The notes: generated by a model from the letters alone, not told the origin. A stretch of 64,000 bases of DNA from an uncultured Ignavibacteria bacterium (GCA_937873695.1 CALMYL010000017.1:62001-126000), one strand, 5' to 3'. Numbered from the stretch's first letter, positions 55,329-64,000 are shown. Program-made: numbers and translations.

Positions 55329-57899
55329 TCATGGATTCAAAATCAGGAGATCGAATTTCTTATCTATCATTTCAGGCTCACCTGAAACGTTCTTTTTGTA
55401 GTCACCGTAACTCCACATTCTGGACTGATCACTGTAATGGGTGCTTACAGGCTGCCCTGATTGTCCGGTTGAGTTAATTGTTAAGGGATGATCTGTATCT
55501 GCCATATTGATCAGCATCCTCATGGATGCGCCGACTACAACATCAAAACTGCCTTTTTCTATAACATCGCTGAACCTGTATTCTGTATTGTTAATACTGG
55601 TCTGGTCACCCCCAACATCAAACGGTCCGATATTAAATGTTTTATCCAGCGCTTCAACAAATCCAAGCGGATGCCTGAATTTTATTGTATGTACTGAACC
55701 CCATTGCCATGTGTTCTTATCTCTGCCGGGGAATCTGTTTTTTAAAAATTCCACAGTCTGCGAAATGCTTTTTCTTACAATATCCCTTCGGCTTTCGGTG
55801 TTATCAGTAACTACATTATCAAACCAAACATTATCCGGCTGCTTCATCAGTATTTCCAGCGAGCGGTAAGGTATATTCTGAATAGCGATAAAATCATTGA
55901 AAACGTTTGGTCCCAATTCATCTTCAAAAATATTTTTCACAAGAAATACAAGATAAGTATTATATATAAGCCCTGCAGCGTCGTTCTTGTTAAGATCACC
56001 GTTCCAGCTTTTAAGTTTATCAACTGCCCAAAGTGCATCCTCATCGTTAAAATTGTGGTCATCCTGCGTATCAGATCCAAGATCCTTCAGTATATCCAGG
56101 GCATAAGGTGATTGGTAACTGTTTTGAAGTATCTTAAAATCCTCTATATCAAAAATTGTTTTGCCTTCTATGAACTTTTTTATGCTGTTATATCTTGAAG
56201 ATGGTTCCCACAGGTAAGAAATATAAAATTCCTCATTTGAGTCTTTGATCCAGTCAGACGGATTTGTATTTGCTGTGATCAGATAACCTTCCGGTGGATT
56301 GTATACCTCGGGCATTTTTTCGAACTCAACATAACCTGTCCAGTTTATTTCACCTTCACCGGGGAAAATGTAACTGTAATCAATATTGGAATTGGTTTTT
56401 CTTACGGGAATTTTGCCGCCCGCTCTGTAACCGATATTTCCATTTATATCCGCATAAATAAAATTTTGTGCGGGCGCGCAATAATCTTTCAGTGAATTTT
56501 TGAATTCATCCCAATTTTTTGCTGTGTTTATACCGTAGAAACATTTTACCTCATCGCTGTATTCAAAACCCGTCCAGCGGAAAGTCATAAGTTTATCTTT
56601 GTACGGATCTTCCGGGTTCTCCTGCATATCAGCGAATCCCCTGAATTTCAGTTCAGAAATGACCGGACCTATTTTTGTGGTCCTTACAATGAACTCGGTT
56701 TCCATGGAATCTTTAATGTAGATCTTTTCAACAATTGAATCTATTGCAACTGATTGATTGTTATATCTGTATTTACCGTTGTCAGCGGAATCGCGATCCA
56801 GAATAATGAAATCATTGTCATCATTCATTAAATTTGTTAAGCCCCAGCTTATAAATTTATTATTTCCTATCACTATACCGGGGATACCCGGGAATGACAT
56901 ACCGCGAACATCCAGCGGGCCGCCTTTAAGATACAGCTCATACCATCTGGAAGGAGCCTGCAGTGCAAGGTGCGGGTCATTAGCAAGTAGCGGTTTTCCG
57001 GACATCGATCTGCTGCCCGATACCACCCATGAATTACTTCCTGTATGTGAAACGTTTATGTTAAAGAATTCACGGTAGTCACGGTTCATTTCAAAAAAAT
57101 CTTTTCCCAAAAATGAAACCTGTCTCAGGTATTTCGCATTGTCATTTTCAAGCATCCCTGTTTCTAACTTCTTCTTTCGTTTCTTCGGCGTTTCTGTTTC
57201 TTCATTAATGGAAGTGGAATCAGTTTCTACCGGTTCGGGTTTTTTGTATATGGTAATATTTGTATCAGGAAATATAAGAGCAGTTTTTTCTATGCCGGTT
57301 TTTTTGAGTACTTCACCCATGATATAGTCGGTATACCATGCAATATTCAGGTCCCAGCCCATCATTCTTGCAAGCATTAGTGAGTGTTCAGGCTTCCATG
57401 GCTCTGGTCTGTAATTCATCGCGTCAAATTCTACAGGCATATTATCATAATGCGTTTCAATGAATTTGTTTACACCCGCAGTATAAGAAGTGAGTATTTG
57501 TTTTGATTCTGGGCTGATATTTTCGTACCAGGTGTAGGCAAACCTGTGTATACCTATAGTTCTGAACAGCTTATCAAATTCGATAACCTCTGAGCCAAAA
57601 ATTTCAGAAAGTCTGCCCTGTGCAACTCTTCGGGTCAGGTCCATTTGCCACAATCTATCCTGAGCATGCAGATAACCTTCTGTAAAATAGGCATCTTCCT
57701 GATTTTGAGCAAAAATTGCAGGCACACCGAATTCATCAAAATACACCTTAACCTGCGATTTTAAGCCGGAAACGGCAATTTCACCGGATGTTGGATAGAA
57801 TGATTTTTTGGAAAGATTATTAAAAAGTAATCCCAGGATAAGAATTGCGGGAATAAATATAATAATTGCACCAAGAAACGTTTTAACGTATTTATTCAT
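55329..57899 (-). CDS. Penicillin acylase family (Ntn-hydrolase) protein
   Basis: An 856-residue protein with an N-terminal membrane/signal segment (about 8-28). The family's alpha chain and spacer are followed by the autocleavage site before Ser in TGSNSWVVSGSRS (near residue 290); that Ser becomes the N-terminal nucleophile. Downstream are PLLANDPHLALQAPSRWYE and, late in the chain, the DVGGDQTSINNT region typical of the family. It cleaves acyl amides such as acyl-homoserine lactones, beta-lactam side chains or N-acyl amino acids; the true substrate is unknown. It is divergent from the thioredoxin-like gene. Confidence 0.9.
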   Translation of the reverse strand: MNKYVKTFLGAIIIFIPAILILGLLFNNLSKKSFYPTSGEIAVSGLKSQVKVYFDEFGVPAIFAQNQEDAYFTEGYLHAQDRLWQMDLTRRVAQGRLSEIFGSEVIEFDKLFRTIGIHRFAYTWYENISPESKQILTSYTAGVNKFIETHYDNMPVEFDAMNYRPEPWKPEHSLMLARMMGWDLNIAWYTDYIMGEVLKKTGIEKTALIFPDTNITIYKKPEPVETDSTSINEETETPKKRKKKLETGMLENDNAKYLRQVSFLGKDFFEMNRDYREFFNINVSHTGSNSWVVSGSRSMSGKPLLANDPHLALQAPSRWYELYLKGGPLDVRGMSFPGIPGIVIGNNKFISWGLTNLMNDDNDFIILDRDSADNGKYRYNNQSVAIDSIVEKIYIKDSMETEFIVRTTKIGPVISELKFRGFADMQENPEDPYKDKLMTFRWTGFEYSDEVKCFYGINTAKNWDEFKNSLKDYCAPAQNFIYADINGNIGYRAGGKIPVRKTNSNIDYSYIFPGEGEINWTGYVEFEKMPEVYNPPEGYLITANTNPSDWIKDSNEEFYISYLWEPSSRYNSIKKFIEGKTIFDIEDFKILQNSYQSPYALDILKDLGSDTQDDHNFNDEDALWAVDKLKSWNGDLNKNDAAGLIYNTYLVFLVKNIFEDELGPNVFNDFIAIQNIPYRSLEILMKQPDNVWFDNVVTDNTESRRDIVRKSISQTVEFLKNRFPGRDKNTWQWGSVHTIKFRHPLGFVEALDKTFNIGPFDVGGDQTSINNTEYRFSDVIEKGSFDVVVGASMRMLINMADTDHPLTINSTGQSGQPVSTHYSDQSRMWSYGDYKKNVSGEPEMIDKKFDLLILNP

Positions 57900-57910
57900 T
57901 TAAATATATA

Positions 57911-57918
57911 CAAATATA
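57911..57918 (-). promoter_or_regulatory. Candidate -7 box for the penicillin acylase gene
   Basis: The minus strand reads TATATTTG, ending about 12 bases before the start codon at 57899. A very short leader would result. Tentative. Confidence 0.3.
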
Positions 57919-57925
57919 ACCATAT

Positions 57926-57933
57926 TACATTTG
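57926..57933 (+). promoter_or_regulatory. Candidate -7 box for the thioredoxin-TPR gene
   Basis: TACATTTG matches TAnnTTTG, about 58 bases before the ATG at 57992. A GGAG ribosome binding site lies at about 57979-57982. Confidence 0.35.
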
Positions 57934-57991
57934 AACTTAAATTCTTATTTTCGCCTTATAATACCAAAGGAAAATACCGGAGAATAAAACA

Positions 57992-59104
57992 ATGAAAAAA
58001 GCAGCATTTTTGATTGCCCTCTTTTTAATCAGCAGTACAGTATTTTCACAGATCGAATTTCAGAAGGGTTCTGTAGCGGAAGTTCTTGCGATGGCAAAGG
58101 CACAGAATAAACTTGTAATGGTTGATGTTATGACCGATTGGTGCAAATGGTGCATAGAACTTGACAATAAGGTTTATGCAAAAAAGGAAGTATCTGATTA
58201 TGCGAACGCCTACCAGATAAATTACAAGATTGACGCTGAAAAAGGAGAAGGCATTGATTTCGCGAAGAAATATAAAATACAGGGATTTCCTTCTATTTTA
58301 TTCCTTGATGGTGACGGAAATGAAGTTGACAGGGTTTATGGTTACGTTCCCGCCAAAGATTTCATGGAAATGATGCAGGACTATAACAAAGGCATCAATA
58401 CATTTTCATACTTAAAGACTGAAGTCGAAAAGAATCCTTCGAATATTGAAGCTTCATTAAAACTTGCCGATAAGTATTCAATGTACAGTGAAATGGATAA
58501 GGCAAAGGAGTTATTGAATAAAATTGTTGAAATGGACGGTTCTAATGCAGGCGGAAAAACCGATGATGCAAGATTCAGATTGGTTTTATTTACAGAAAAA
58601 GATGAAAAAGCCAAATTGCTTGAGGCTTTTATTGCCGATAATCCAAACAGTGATCAGCTGAAAGACGCATATGTTGCACTTTCAGAAACATACTATTATG
58701 ATTTAAACGATTTGCCTTCATCAGAAAAATGGTTCAAAGAAACTTTGGGCAAATTCCCGAATGATGAGTTTGTGGGTTCAAGCTATGGGCAGTACATGAA
58801 TCAGAGAGCAATTGCTCTGGCTGATAAAAAGTATACCAAAGAAGATTCATTGAAAGGTTTATTGAACATTGAAGGTTTTGTGAACGATAATAAAACAGGA
58901 TTAAGCTATATTGAAACCGCACTTCAGTATGTTGCGGGTTCAGTTAATGAAGCAAGTTCCTATTATATTCAATCAAGATTGTACTTTAACCTTCAGGAAT
59001 ATGCTAAGGCAAAGGAATCAATTGATAAAGCAATAAAGATATTTGATAGAAAGCTGTACAGGGATGCCAGGGATAAAATAGAAAAGCAGTTAAGCCAGAA
59101 ATAA
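57992..59104 (+). CDS. Exported thioredoxin-like protein with C-terminal TPR-like region
   Basis: A 370-residue protein. Signal peptide 1-20 (VFSQ). The thioredoxin fold (about 25-130) has the active-site DWCKWC near residues 48-53 and the cis-Pro region GFPSILFLDGDG. The rest (about 150-368) is helical with paired repeats such as ASLKLADKYSMYSEMDKAKELLNKI and YAKAKESIDKAIKIFD. It resembles DUF255/thioredoxin_7-like periplasmic disulfide reductases. The two-Cys CxxC site suggests redox activity in the envelope. It starts a plus-strand run leading to purS, purQ, tatA and gatA. Confidence 0.82.
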   Translation: MKKAAFLIALFLISSTVFSQIEFQKGSVAEVLAMAKAQNKLVMVDVMTDWCKWCIELDNKVYAKKEVSDYANAYQINYKIDAEKGEGIDFAKKYKIQGFPSILFLDGDGNEVDRVYGYVPAKDFMEMMQDYNKGINTFSYLKTEVEKNPSNIEASLKLADKYSMYSEMDKAKELLNKIVEMDGSNAGGKTDDARFRLVLFTEKDEKAKLLEAFIADNPNSDQLKDAYVALSETYYYDLNDLPSSEKWFKETLGKFPNDEFVGSSYGQYMNQRAIALADKKYTKEDSLKGLLNIEGFVNDNKTGLSYIETALQYVAGSVNEASSYYIQSRLYFNLQEYAKAKESIDKAIKIFDRKLYRDARDKIEKQLSQK

Positions 59105-59105
59105 A

Positions 59106-59525
59106 ATGAAAAGGATTGCGCTTTTAGTTATAAAAGCCCTCTTTTTTGTTATACTGTTTTCTTTGATATACCAGATGGTTAACAGCTCGCTGGATATATA
59201 TAACAATTTTGCATATGATAAAGCTGTTTTAAGATATACCCCCTATGGATATGTGCCGCTGCTGGATAACCCGAATGATTACCGAAGCAGCAATGCTGAT
59301 GTAAAGGGCGGTGATTTTGTATATGTGGAAAACTGGGAATCAGCCGATAACGGAAGTATAGTTTTTGCAAAAGTAAGATCAAAGCTCAGCACGGGTTATG
59401 TGAACAGAAGGATGCTGGTTGAAGCAAATATCAATGTAATGCCAATCATCTCTGTGCTGATTTTGAGTTTTTTGATTGTATTTGCTGTAAGGAAAATTTA
59501 CTTGAGAATTCATAATGCGTATTAA
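59106..59525 (+). CDS. Small membrane protein of unknown function
   Basis: A 139-residue protein with two membrane helices, one at 5-25 and one at 111-130. The central part (about 40-105) is a soluble beta-rich domain with VKGGDFVYVENWESADNG and VRSKLSTGYVNRRMLVEA, which looks like an SH3-type fold. It starts one base after the thioredoxin-TPR stop and ends 12 bases before purS, so all are likely cotranscribed. I do not recognise a family. Confidence 0.6.
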   Translation: MKRIALLVIKALFFVILFSLIYQMVNSSLDIYNNFAYDKAVLRYTPYGYVPLLDNPNDYRSSNADVKGGDFVYVENWESADNGSIVFAKVRSKLSTGYVNRRMLVEANINVMPIISVLILSFLIVFAVRKIYLRIHNAY

Positions 59526-59537
59526 GGAAAGAAGAAA

Positions 59538-59792
59538 TTGTATTCAGCCAAGATAAAAGTAACACTTCGTAAGTCTATTCTGGATCCCCAGGGGAAAGCA
59601 GTTGAACACTCAATTCAGAGCCTTGGATTCAATAACATACTTGATACCAGAATTGGGAAGTACATTGAACTGAAAATTGATACGGAATCTGATGAAGAGG
59701 CTCGGCTAATAACAGATGAAGTATGCAGAAAACTTCTGGCGAACCAGGTGATGGAAGATTATGAATTTGAAATTGTCAGCGTAAATAAATAA
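59538..59792 (+). CDS. purS: Phosphoribosylformylglycinamidine synthase subunit PurS
   Basis: An 84-residue small subunit of the three-part FGAM synthase in purine synthesis. It starts at a TTG (59538-59540) with AAGGAAAGAAGAAA just upstream as ribosome binding site. Typical features are [25 protein letters not shown] and [18 protein letters not shown]. Its partner purQ follows 19 bases later; purL is not in the window. Confidence 0.93.
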   Translation: MYSAKIKVTLRKSILDPQGKAVEHSIQSLGFNNILDTRIGKYIELKIDTESDEEARLITDEVCRKLLANQVMEDYEFEIVSVNK

Positions 59793-59811
59793 CAGGGCAC
59801 AGGGCAGGTAT

Positions 59812-60498
59812 ATGAGTAAGGCAAAGTTTGGAGTAGTGGTTTTCCCCGGTTCCAATTGTGACCATGACGCATATAATACACTAAAGCACATTTTGAATCA
59901 GGATACAGAGTTTTTATGGCACAAAGAGAGCTCAATTGGTGACAGGAATGTTATAATAGTCCCCGGCGGTTTTTCCTACGGTGACTATTTGCGCTGCGGC
60001 GCCATAGCGCGATTTTCGCCGATCATGAAAGATATTGTAAGGCATGCTTCAAATGGGGGAGTAGTTATAGGGATTTGCAACGGATTTCAGATACTTTGCG
60101 AATCCGGTTTATTGCCCGGCGCACTTTTGAGAAATGCAAGTTTGAAGTTTGTATGCAAAAATGTTACATTGAATATAGTTAACAAAAACACCATTTTTAC
60201 AGGCGCTTATAATAGCAGCCAAAGCGGCGGACCGGAAAAGATGATTATCCCGGTTGCCCACGGTGATGGCAACTATATTTGCGATAAAGATACACTGAAA
60301 TCACTTAATGATAACGCTCAGGTGGTATTCAGGTACGAAAATAATCCTAACGGGGCGATTGATGATATTGCCGGGATAATGAATAAGAACGGCAATGTAC
60401 TTGGAATGATGCCTCACCCCGAAAGAGCCAGTGAAGACGCTGTAGGCTCAAGCGACGGAAGAAAATTATTCGAGAGTGTGATAAATTCCGTAAACTAG
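59812..60498 (+). CDS. purQ: Phosphoribosylformylglycinamidine synthase subunit PurQ
   Basis: A 228-residue class I glutamine amidotransferase that supplies ammonia to PurL. The N-terminal [12 protein letters not shown] is at 8-19. The nucleophile Cys lies in [14 protein letters not shown] near residue 88. The triad His and Glu are in [11 protein letters not shown] near 200. PVAHGDGNY is the signature loop of PurQ. It pairs with the upstream purS. Confidence 0.95.
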   Translation: MSKAKFGVVVFPGSNCDHDAYNTLKHILNQDTEFLWHKESSIGDRNVIIVPGGFSYGDYLRCGAIARFSPIMKDIVRHASNGGVVIGICNGFQILCESGLLPGALLRNASLKFVCKNVTLNIVNKNTIFTGAYNSSQSGGPEKMIIPVAHGDGNYICDKDTLKSLNDNAQVVFRYENNPNGAIDDIAGIMNKNGNVLGMMPHPERASEDAVGSSDGRKLFESVINSVN

Positions 60499-60510
60499 AC
60501 GTTATATAAA

Positions 60511-60603
60511 ATGTATACATCACTGGATGTTGCAGTAATAATGTTTGTAGCTGTTGTAACAATTTATTGCGCAGTAAAAATACTATTGAAAGTTTTTCAT
60601 TAA
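60511..60603 (+). CDS. Possible 30-residue single-pass membrane peptide
   Basis: An ATG at 60511 opens a 30-codon frame ending with TAA at 60601-60603. The peptide starts MYTSLDVAV, continues with about 18 hydrophobic residues and ends KILLKVFH. One membrane helix and a basic tail are visible. There is no strong ribosome binding site (GTTATATAAA precedes), and no homologue can be judged here. It sits between purQ and tatA, where cotranscription is likely. It could be a real small protein or chance. Confidence 0.35.
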   Translation: MYTSLDVAVIMFVAVVTIYCAVKILLKVFH

Positions 60604-60609
60604 TAAATG

Positions 60610-60626
60610 TTCCGCGCAAAGCGGAA
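60610..60626. repeat. Short palindrome upstream of tatA
   Basis: TTCCGC (60610-60615) pairs with GCGGAA (60621-60626) around GCAAA. It sits just before the tatA ribosome binding site (GGAG at 60631-60634). It could shield the site, or be chance. Confidence 0.35.
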
Positions 60627-60642
60627 TAATGGAGCAAAAAAA

Positions 60643-60828
60643 ATGTTTGGATTAGGTCCGCAGGAAATTATTTTGATATGTATCGTAATACTTGTGCTCT
60701 TTGGTGCCAAAAAGATACCTGATCTTATGTCAGGTCTAGGAAAAGGCATGAGAGAATTCAAGAAGGCGTCGAGAGATATCGAATCAGAGATTAATAACGC
60801 CGCCGGCGATGAAAAGAAGCAAAGCTGA
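60643..60828 (+). CDS. tatA: Twin-arginine translocase subunit TatA/TatE
   Basis: A 61-residue protein. I chose ATG 60643 because it has GGAG 9 bases upstream and gives the standard TatA N-terminus; an upstream ATG at 60607 would add 12 polar residues before the membrane helix. Residues 1-20 form the helix with [17 protein letters not shown] is the hinge (20-28), then comes an amphipathic helix ([17 protein letters not shown]) and a short charged tail. TatA forms the size-adjustable pore of the Tat export system for folded proteins. No tatC lies nearby. Confidence 0.93.
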   Translation: MFGLGPQEIILICIVILVLFGAKKIPDLMSGLGKGMREFKKASRDIESEINNAAGDEKKQS

Positions 60829-60887
60829 GAAGAGTACTAGTATTAAGACCAATTAACCTGTAAGCTGGATATAATTTTTTGATAAAT

Positions 60888-62309
60888 ATGTATAATGATT
60901 ACGCCGCTCTGCGGGCCGGACTTGATACCGGCAGGGTCTCCTGCAGGGATATTGTTGGGTTTTATCTGAATAATATAAACAAGGGGAAGCATATTAATGC
61001 TTTCCTTTTGGTTTTTAGTGAAGAAGCATTGAAAAGGGCTGATGAAGTTGATCAGAAACTAAAAGCCGGAACTGCCGGAAAACTGGCGGGAATGGTTATA
61101 GCTGTTAAGGATGTACTTTCATTGAAAGGATATACTCTAACATGTTCTTCCAGGATCCTGAAAAATTTAGAGGCATTATATACTGCGACAGCTATTCAGC
61201 GGCTTCTGGATGAAGATGCAATAATTATAGGTAAAACAAATTGCGATGAATTTGCAATGGGCTCATCCAACGAGAATTCCGCATACGGCAATGTTCTTAA
61301 TCCTTTGGATAATTCAAGGGTACCCGGCGGGTCATCAGGCGGCAGTGCTGCCGCTGTTGCAGCTGATATGTGTATGGTTTCGCTGGGCACAGATACGGGA
61401 GGCTCAATCCGCCAGCCTGCGGCTTTTTGCGGAATTTCAGGATTGAAGCCGACATACGGCAGAATTTCCAGATTTGGTTTGACTGCTTTTGCATCTTCAT
61501 TTGATTCTATAGGGCCATTTGCCAAAAACATCCATGATGCCGCATTAGTTCTTGAAGTGATGGCGGGAAAAGATAAGAACGATTCAACTTCAGTTGACCA
61601 CCGGGTTGAAAGTTATTCCATCGGACTTAATGACTTCAATCTGAAGGGAGCAAAGATCGGTGTTATTTCTGATCTTGATGAATCGGCTCTGCAGGTTGAG
61701 ATAAAGGATACGCTTAACAGAACAATCGAAATGTTAAGATCAAAAGGCGCGCAGATAGTTGCAGTTGAACTTCCGAATCTCAAGTATTCAATTCAGGCAT
61801 ATTATATATTAACTACCGCGGAAGCATCAAGCAATCTTGCCAGATTTGACGGGGCAAGATACGGCCTCAGAGCTAAGGACTCAGCTGTTCTGGAAGATAT
61901 GTATGTGAATTCAAGAACTGAAGGATTTGGAGCTGAAGTTAAACGCCGTATAATGCTTGGGACATATGTGCTTTCACACGGTTATTATGACGCATATTAC
62001 AGAAAAGCCCAGAAGGTGAGAAGATTAATTAAAGAAGATTTTCAGAGAGTGTTTAAGGAAACTGATTTTATACTGGCGCCAACTACACCAACAACAGCTT
62101 TCAAACTAGGCGAAAAAACAAACGACCCTTTGGCAATGTATCTGAACGATATTTATACCACTTCTTCCAATTTATCAGGTAATCCCGCCATCAGTATTCC
62201 GGCCGGTGAAGATAGTTCAGGACTGCCCATTGGTTTACAGATAATTGGCAAAGATTTCGATGAAACAGGGATACTGAAGTTAGGGAACTGCATAATTTCG
62301 AACTCTTAA
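60888..62309 (+). CDS. gatA: Aspartyl/glutamyl-tRNA(Asn/Gln) amidotransferase subunit A
   Basis: An amidase-signature enzyme of about 473 residues that releases ammonia from glutamine and, with GatB/GatC, converts misacylated Glu-tRNA(Gln) or Asp-tRNA(Asn). I used the ATG at 60888; a TTG at 60879 gives three more residues. The Ser-cisSer-Lys triad lies in VIAVKDVLS, GGSSGGSAAAVAA and TDTGGSIRQPAAF. The usual CDEFAMGSSNENSAYG segment is present. The C-terminus is close to family length. gatB and gatC are not in the window, and a convergent small gene follows within two bases. Confidence 0.93.
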   Translation: MYNDYAALRAGLDTGRVSCRDIVGFYLNNINKGKHINAFLLVFSEEALKRADEVDQKLKAGTAGKLAGMVIAVKDVLSLKGYTLTCSSRILKNLEALYTATAIQRLLDEDAIIIGKTNCDEFAMGSSNENSAYGNVLNPLDNSRVPGGSSGGSAAAVAADMCMVSLGTDTGGSIRQPAAFCGISGLKPTYGRISRFGLTAFASSFDSIGPFAKNIHDAALVLEVMAGKDKNDSTSVDHRVESYSIGLNDFNLKGAKIGVISDLDESALQVEIKDTLNRTIEMLRSKGAQIVAVELPNLKYSIQAYYILTTAEASSNLARFDGARYGLRAKDSAVLEDMYVNSRTEGFGAEVKRRIMLGTYVLSHGYYDAYYRKAQKVRRLIKEDFQRVFKETDFILAPTTPTTAFKLGEKTNDPLAMYLNDIYTTSSNLSGNPAISIPAGEDSSGLPIGLQIIGKDFDETGILKLGNCIISNS

Positions 62310-62310
62310 A

Positions 62311-62619
62311 TTACGCGTAATTGTTTACGTGGAATGACTCATATTCTTCAATACTTATAACTATCTTCTTTTTGAGCTGAAGATATGTCACTTCTACCGG
62401 ATCACCCAAATACCATTCTTTGCTTTTTTTGATCTTAAAATTTTTCAGAATATCAGCATCAAGTATACTCTTTACCTTGCTGAGATCTTCAGGATTATGA
62501 ATAATAATTCCTCTTACTTCGCATTTGCCTGAGAACAGGAAATAATCAATTTTGAAATTGATAGAAATATTTTGCAAGGCAACGATAGCCTTTTTTAATT
62601 GTTCATTTGTCATAATCAC
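62311..62619 (-). CDS. Unknown 102-residue protein
   Basis: A small protein without signal peptide, membrane helix or cysteine cluster. It seems alpha/beta with basic character (VEVTYLQLKKKIVISIEEYESF). It is convergent with gatA, with one base between stops, and divergent from the FMN reductase. The reading frame uses codons like its neighbours and has an ATG start, so it is likely real. No function can be named. Confidence 0.5.
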   Translation of the reverse strand: MIMTNEQLKKAIVALQNISINFKIDYFLFSGKCEVRGIIIHNPEDLSKVKSILDADILKNFKIKKSKEWYLGDPVEVTYLQLKKKIVISIEEYESFHVNNYA

Positions 62620-62734
62620 AAAAATACCTATTAAAATCCATATTTTAAAGAGAAAATTACGGTAAAGAGAGTCTAAAAAAAATGTTCGATTGACTAATTT
62701 CTTAATTTTTCATTCATTATTATTGAAAATTCTG

Positions 62735-63304
62735 ATGAAAAAAATTAAAATAGTATGTATAGGCGGAAGTATGGAAATGAGGTCTTCCACTCTGGGCATA
62801 CTGAAGTTTACAGCTGAAAAACTAAAAGAACTTGGCGCAGAAGTTTATGTTTCAGATATCCGGTCATTGAAGCTTCCTGTATTCAGTTATAAAACAATGA
62901 AAGCATTGAATAACCCCGGGTTTGCAGGACTGGTGAAAAAAATCAGAACTGCTGACGGTCTGGTATTTGCTTCACCTGAGTACCATGGCTCAGTCAGCTC
63001 AGCTTTTAAAAATGTAATAGATTACCTTGAGGTGCTATCTGCTGAGAAGCCTCCATATCTAAGTCTTAAGCCTGTTGGATGTATAGCTCTTGGAGGAGCG
63101 GAAAACGCCGGATATGCTACTTTGAACAGTATGATAAGTATTGTGCATAACCTAAGAGGAATTGCGGCTTCAAACAGTCTGGCTATTGGTTACGGCAGTT
63201 CGATTTTTGACAGCAAAGGCAGACTTAAGAACGAAGCAATAATAAAAAGGCTTAACAGGCTGGCAGAAGAAGTATACGTACTTTCGGAAAGACTCAGAGA
63301 TTAA
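62735..63304 (+). CDS. NADPH-dependent FMN reductase (flavodoxin-like)
   Basis: A 189-residue protein from the ATG at 62735 (MKKIKIVCIGGS); an ATG at 62690 would add 15 residues that do not fit the fold. It has the FMN-phosphate loop GGSMEMRSST at 9-18, the ring-binding SPEYHGSVSSAFKNVIDYL near 86-104, and a GGAENAGYATLNSM segment. Such enzymes reduce FMN, quinones, chromate or azo compounds using NAD(P)H. The substrate is unknown. Confidence 0.85.
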   Translation: MKKIKIVCIGGSMEMRSSTLGILKFTAEKLKELGAEVYVSDIRSLKLPVFSYKTMKALNNPGFAGLVKKIRTADGLVFASPEYHGSVSSAFKNVIDYLEVLSAEKPPYLSLKPVGCIALGGAENAGYATLNSMISIVHNLRGIAASNSLAIGYGSSIFDSKGRLKNEAIIKRLNRLAEEVYVLSERLRD

Positions 63305-63331
63305 GATTTTTCTAAACTACTATATTGCTTA

Positions 63332-64000
63332 ATGAAGAAATTGTATTCACGAAAGAGGATCTACATCAGTCTTATACCGCTTGCGGCATTTTTTGTGTTA
63401 GCAGCCGGTGCACTTTGGCAGAACAAAACGGAAAATGTTCAGAGGAAGGATTCGGCTGTTTTTAACGGAAGTTCTTTAAAGGAAGTTAAGAAAGATAGTC
63501 CGGAAAGTGAGATGACTGATGAGGATGAAAACAGTACAGTACCTGATACAGTGAAGATAGGGGCATATTTGTTTTCATTGTATGATATGGACTTTCCGGG
63601 CAACAAACTGAATGTTGATTTTTATCTGTGGTATAATACAAAAAAAGACAGCATGTCTTTGCTGGAAAATCTTGAGATCATAAATTCAACTGAGATCAAT
63701 AAATCTTATGAAATGAATGAAAAACGCGGTGATATCTATTTTCATTCAGTAAGGATAAGTACACAGATAAAGGAACAATGGGAAGTGAATAATTTTCCAT
63801 TCGATAAACAGCTGATCGAGATCAAGATTGAAGATTTTGATAAAGATAATACCAAAATGGTTTTTGTTGCAGATACGGCCGCCAGCAAAATAGATAAAGA
63901 TGTTCATCTGGACGGCTGGAAGATAAAAGACTTTGATATAAAAATAGATGATCATACATACGAAACAAACTACGGCGATCCGGATATACCGCTGGATGAA
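63332..64000 (+). CDS. N-terminal part of a protein with a pentameric ligand-gated channel-like ectodomain (partial)
   Basis: The frame starts with ATG 63332 and is cut by the window edge after 223 residues. Residues 1-28 form a signal or membrane segment. After an acidic linker, residues from about 77 contain VKIGAYLFSLYDMDFPGNKLNVDFYLWYN, which has the strand order of bacterial pLGIC extracellular domains. The central block EQWEVNNFPFDKQLIEIKIED (about 151-171) fits the Cys-loop FPFDxQ signature without cysteines, as in GLIC and ELIC relatives. Four membrane helices would be expected past the edge. It could instead be a soluble ectodomain-only relative. Confidence 0.6.
   Translation, partial: MKKLYSRKRIYISLIPLAAFFVLAAGALWQNKTENVQRKDSAVFNGSSLKEVKKDSPESEMTDEDENSTVPDTVKIGAYLFSLYDMDFPGNKLNVDFYLWYNTKKDSMSLLENLEIINSTEINKSYEMNEKRGDIYFHSVRISTQIKEQWEVNNFPFDKQLIEIKIEDFDKDNTKMVFVADTAASKIDKDVHLDGWKIKDFDIKIDDHTYETNYGDPDIPLDE

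Overview
The window looks like a chromosomal segment of a member of the Bacteroidota/Ignavibacteria side of the FCB group. The evidence is as follows: AT-rich DNA; seven secreted proteins ending in the type IX secretion (T9SS) C-terminal domain with the PNPFNP signature typical of Ignavibacteria; several candidate -7 boxes of the Bacteroidota type TAnnTTTG; a TonB-dependent receptor with a carboxypeptidase-like N-terminal domain; and a PurS/PurQ pair. The genus cannot be told from this window. About 54 protein genes are visible. I see no rRNA, tRNA, CRISPR array, transposase, integrase or prophage.

Layout. 1-177 is the end of a vanadium-haloperoxidase/PAP2-like protein. 239-11008 is a minus-strand block for surface polysaccharide synthesis. 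Its transcription order is DegT aminotransferase, polyprenyl-phosphate sugar transferase, Gfo/Idh/MocA dehydrogenase, WbpD-like acetyltransferase, heptose-7-phosphate kinase, sugar epimerase, GmhA and a Wzi-like outer-membrane protein, followed by an M20 peptidase and a duplicated DoxX-like membrane protein. It appears to supply a 2,3-diamino-uronic sugar and a heptose. 11144-17871 holds TerC, a lipoprotein, ftsY, mutL, a HAD protein and an MFS transporter.

17989-26638 is a run of four T9SS cargo genes: a beta-helix protein, two tandem M14 carboxypeptidases and an M43 metalloprotease with a PKD domain. A PQQ-propeller lipoprotein and an overlapping PEGA protein follow. 28499-39199 is a long minus-strand run: esterase, surE, obg, an unknown gene, sdhB, sdhA, a trypsin/TPR protein, a crotonase, a zinc-ribbon protein and a DMT exporter. 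39366-51161 holds a DUF3667-type membrane protein, a YncE-like lipoprotein, three more T9SS cargos (M14, YCF48/BNR type, SBBP propeller), a TonB-dependent receptor and an unknown alpha-helical protein. 51267-57899 is mfd, rsmA and a penicillin-acylase family enzyme. 57992-62309 is a plus-strand block with a thioredoxin-TPR protein, a small membrane protein, purS, purQ, a possible 30-residue peptide, tatA and gatA. The right edge has a small unknown gene, an FMN reductase and the N-terminal 223 residues of a protein resembling the extracellular domain of pentameric ligand-gated ion channels.

Most of the window is ordinary. The more unusual items are: an in-frame palindromic repeat inside a T9SS sorting domain (41412-41453), a MITE-like inverted repeat between ftsY and mutL flanked by an 8-bp direct repeat, a Gfo/Idh/MocA gene with no canonical start codon before its Rossmann motif, an internally duplicated DoxX-like protein, paired long hairpins at 49370-49531, and the channel-like ectodomain at the right edge.
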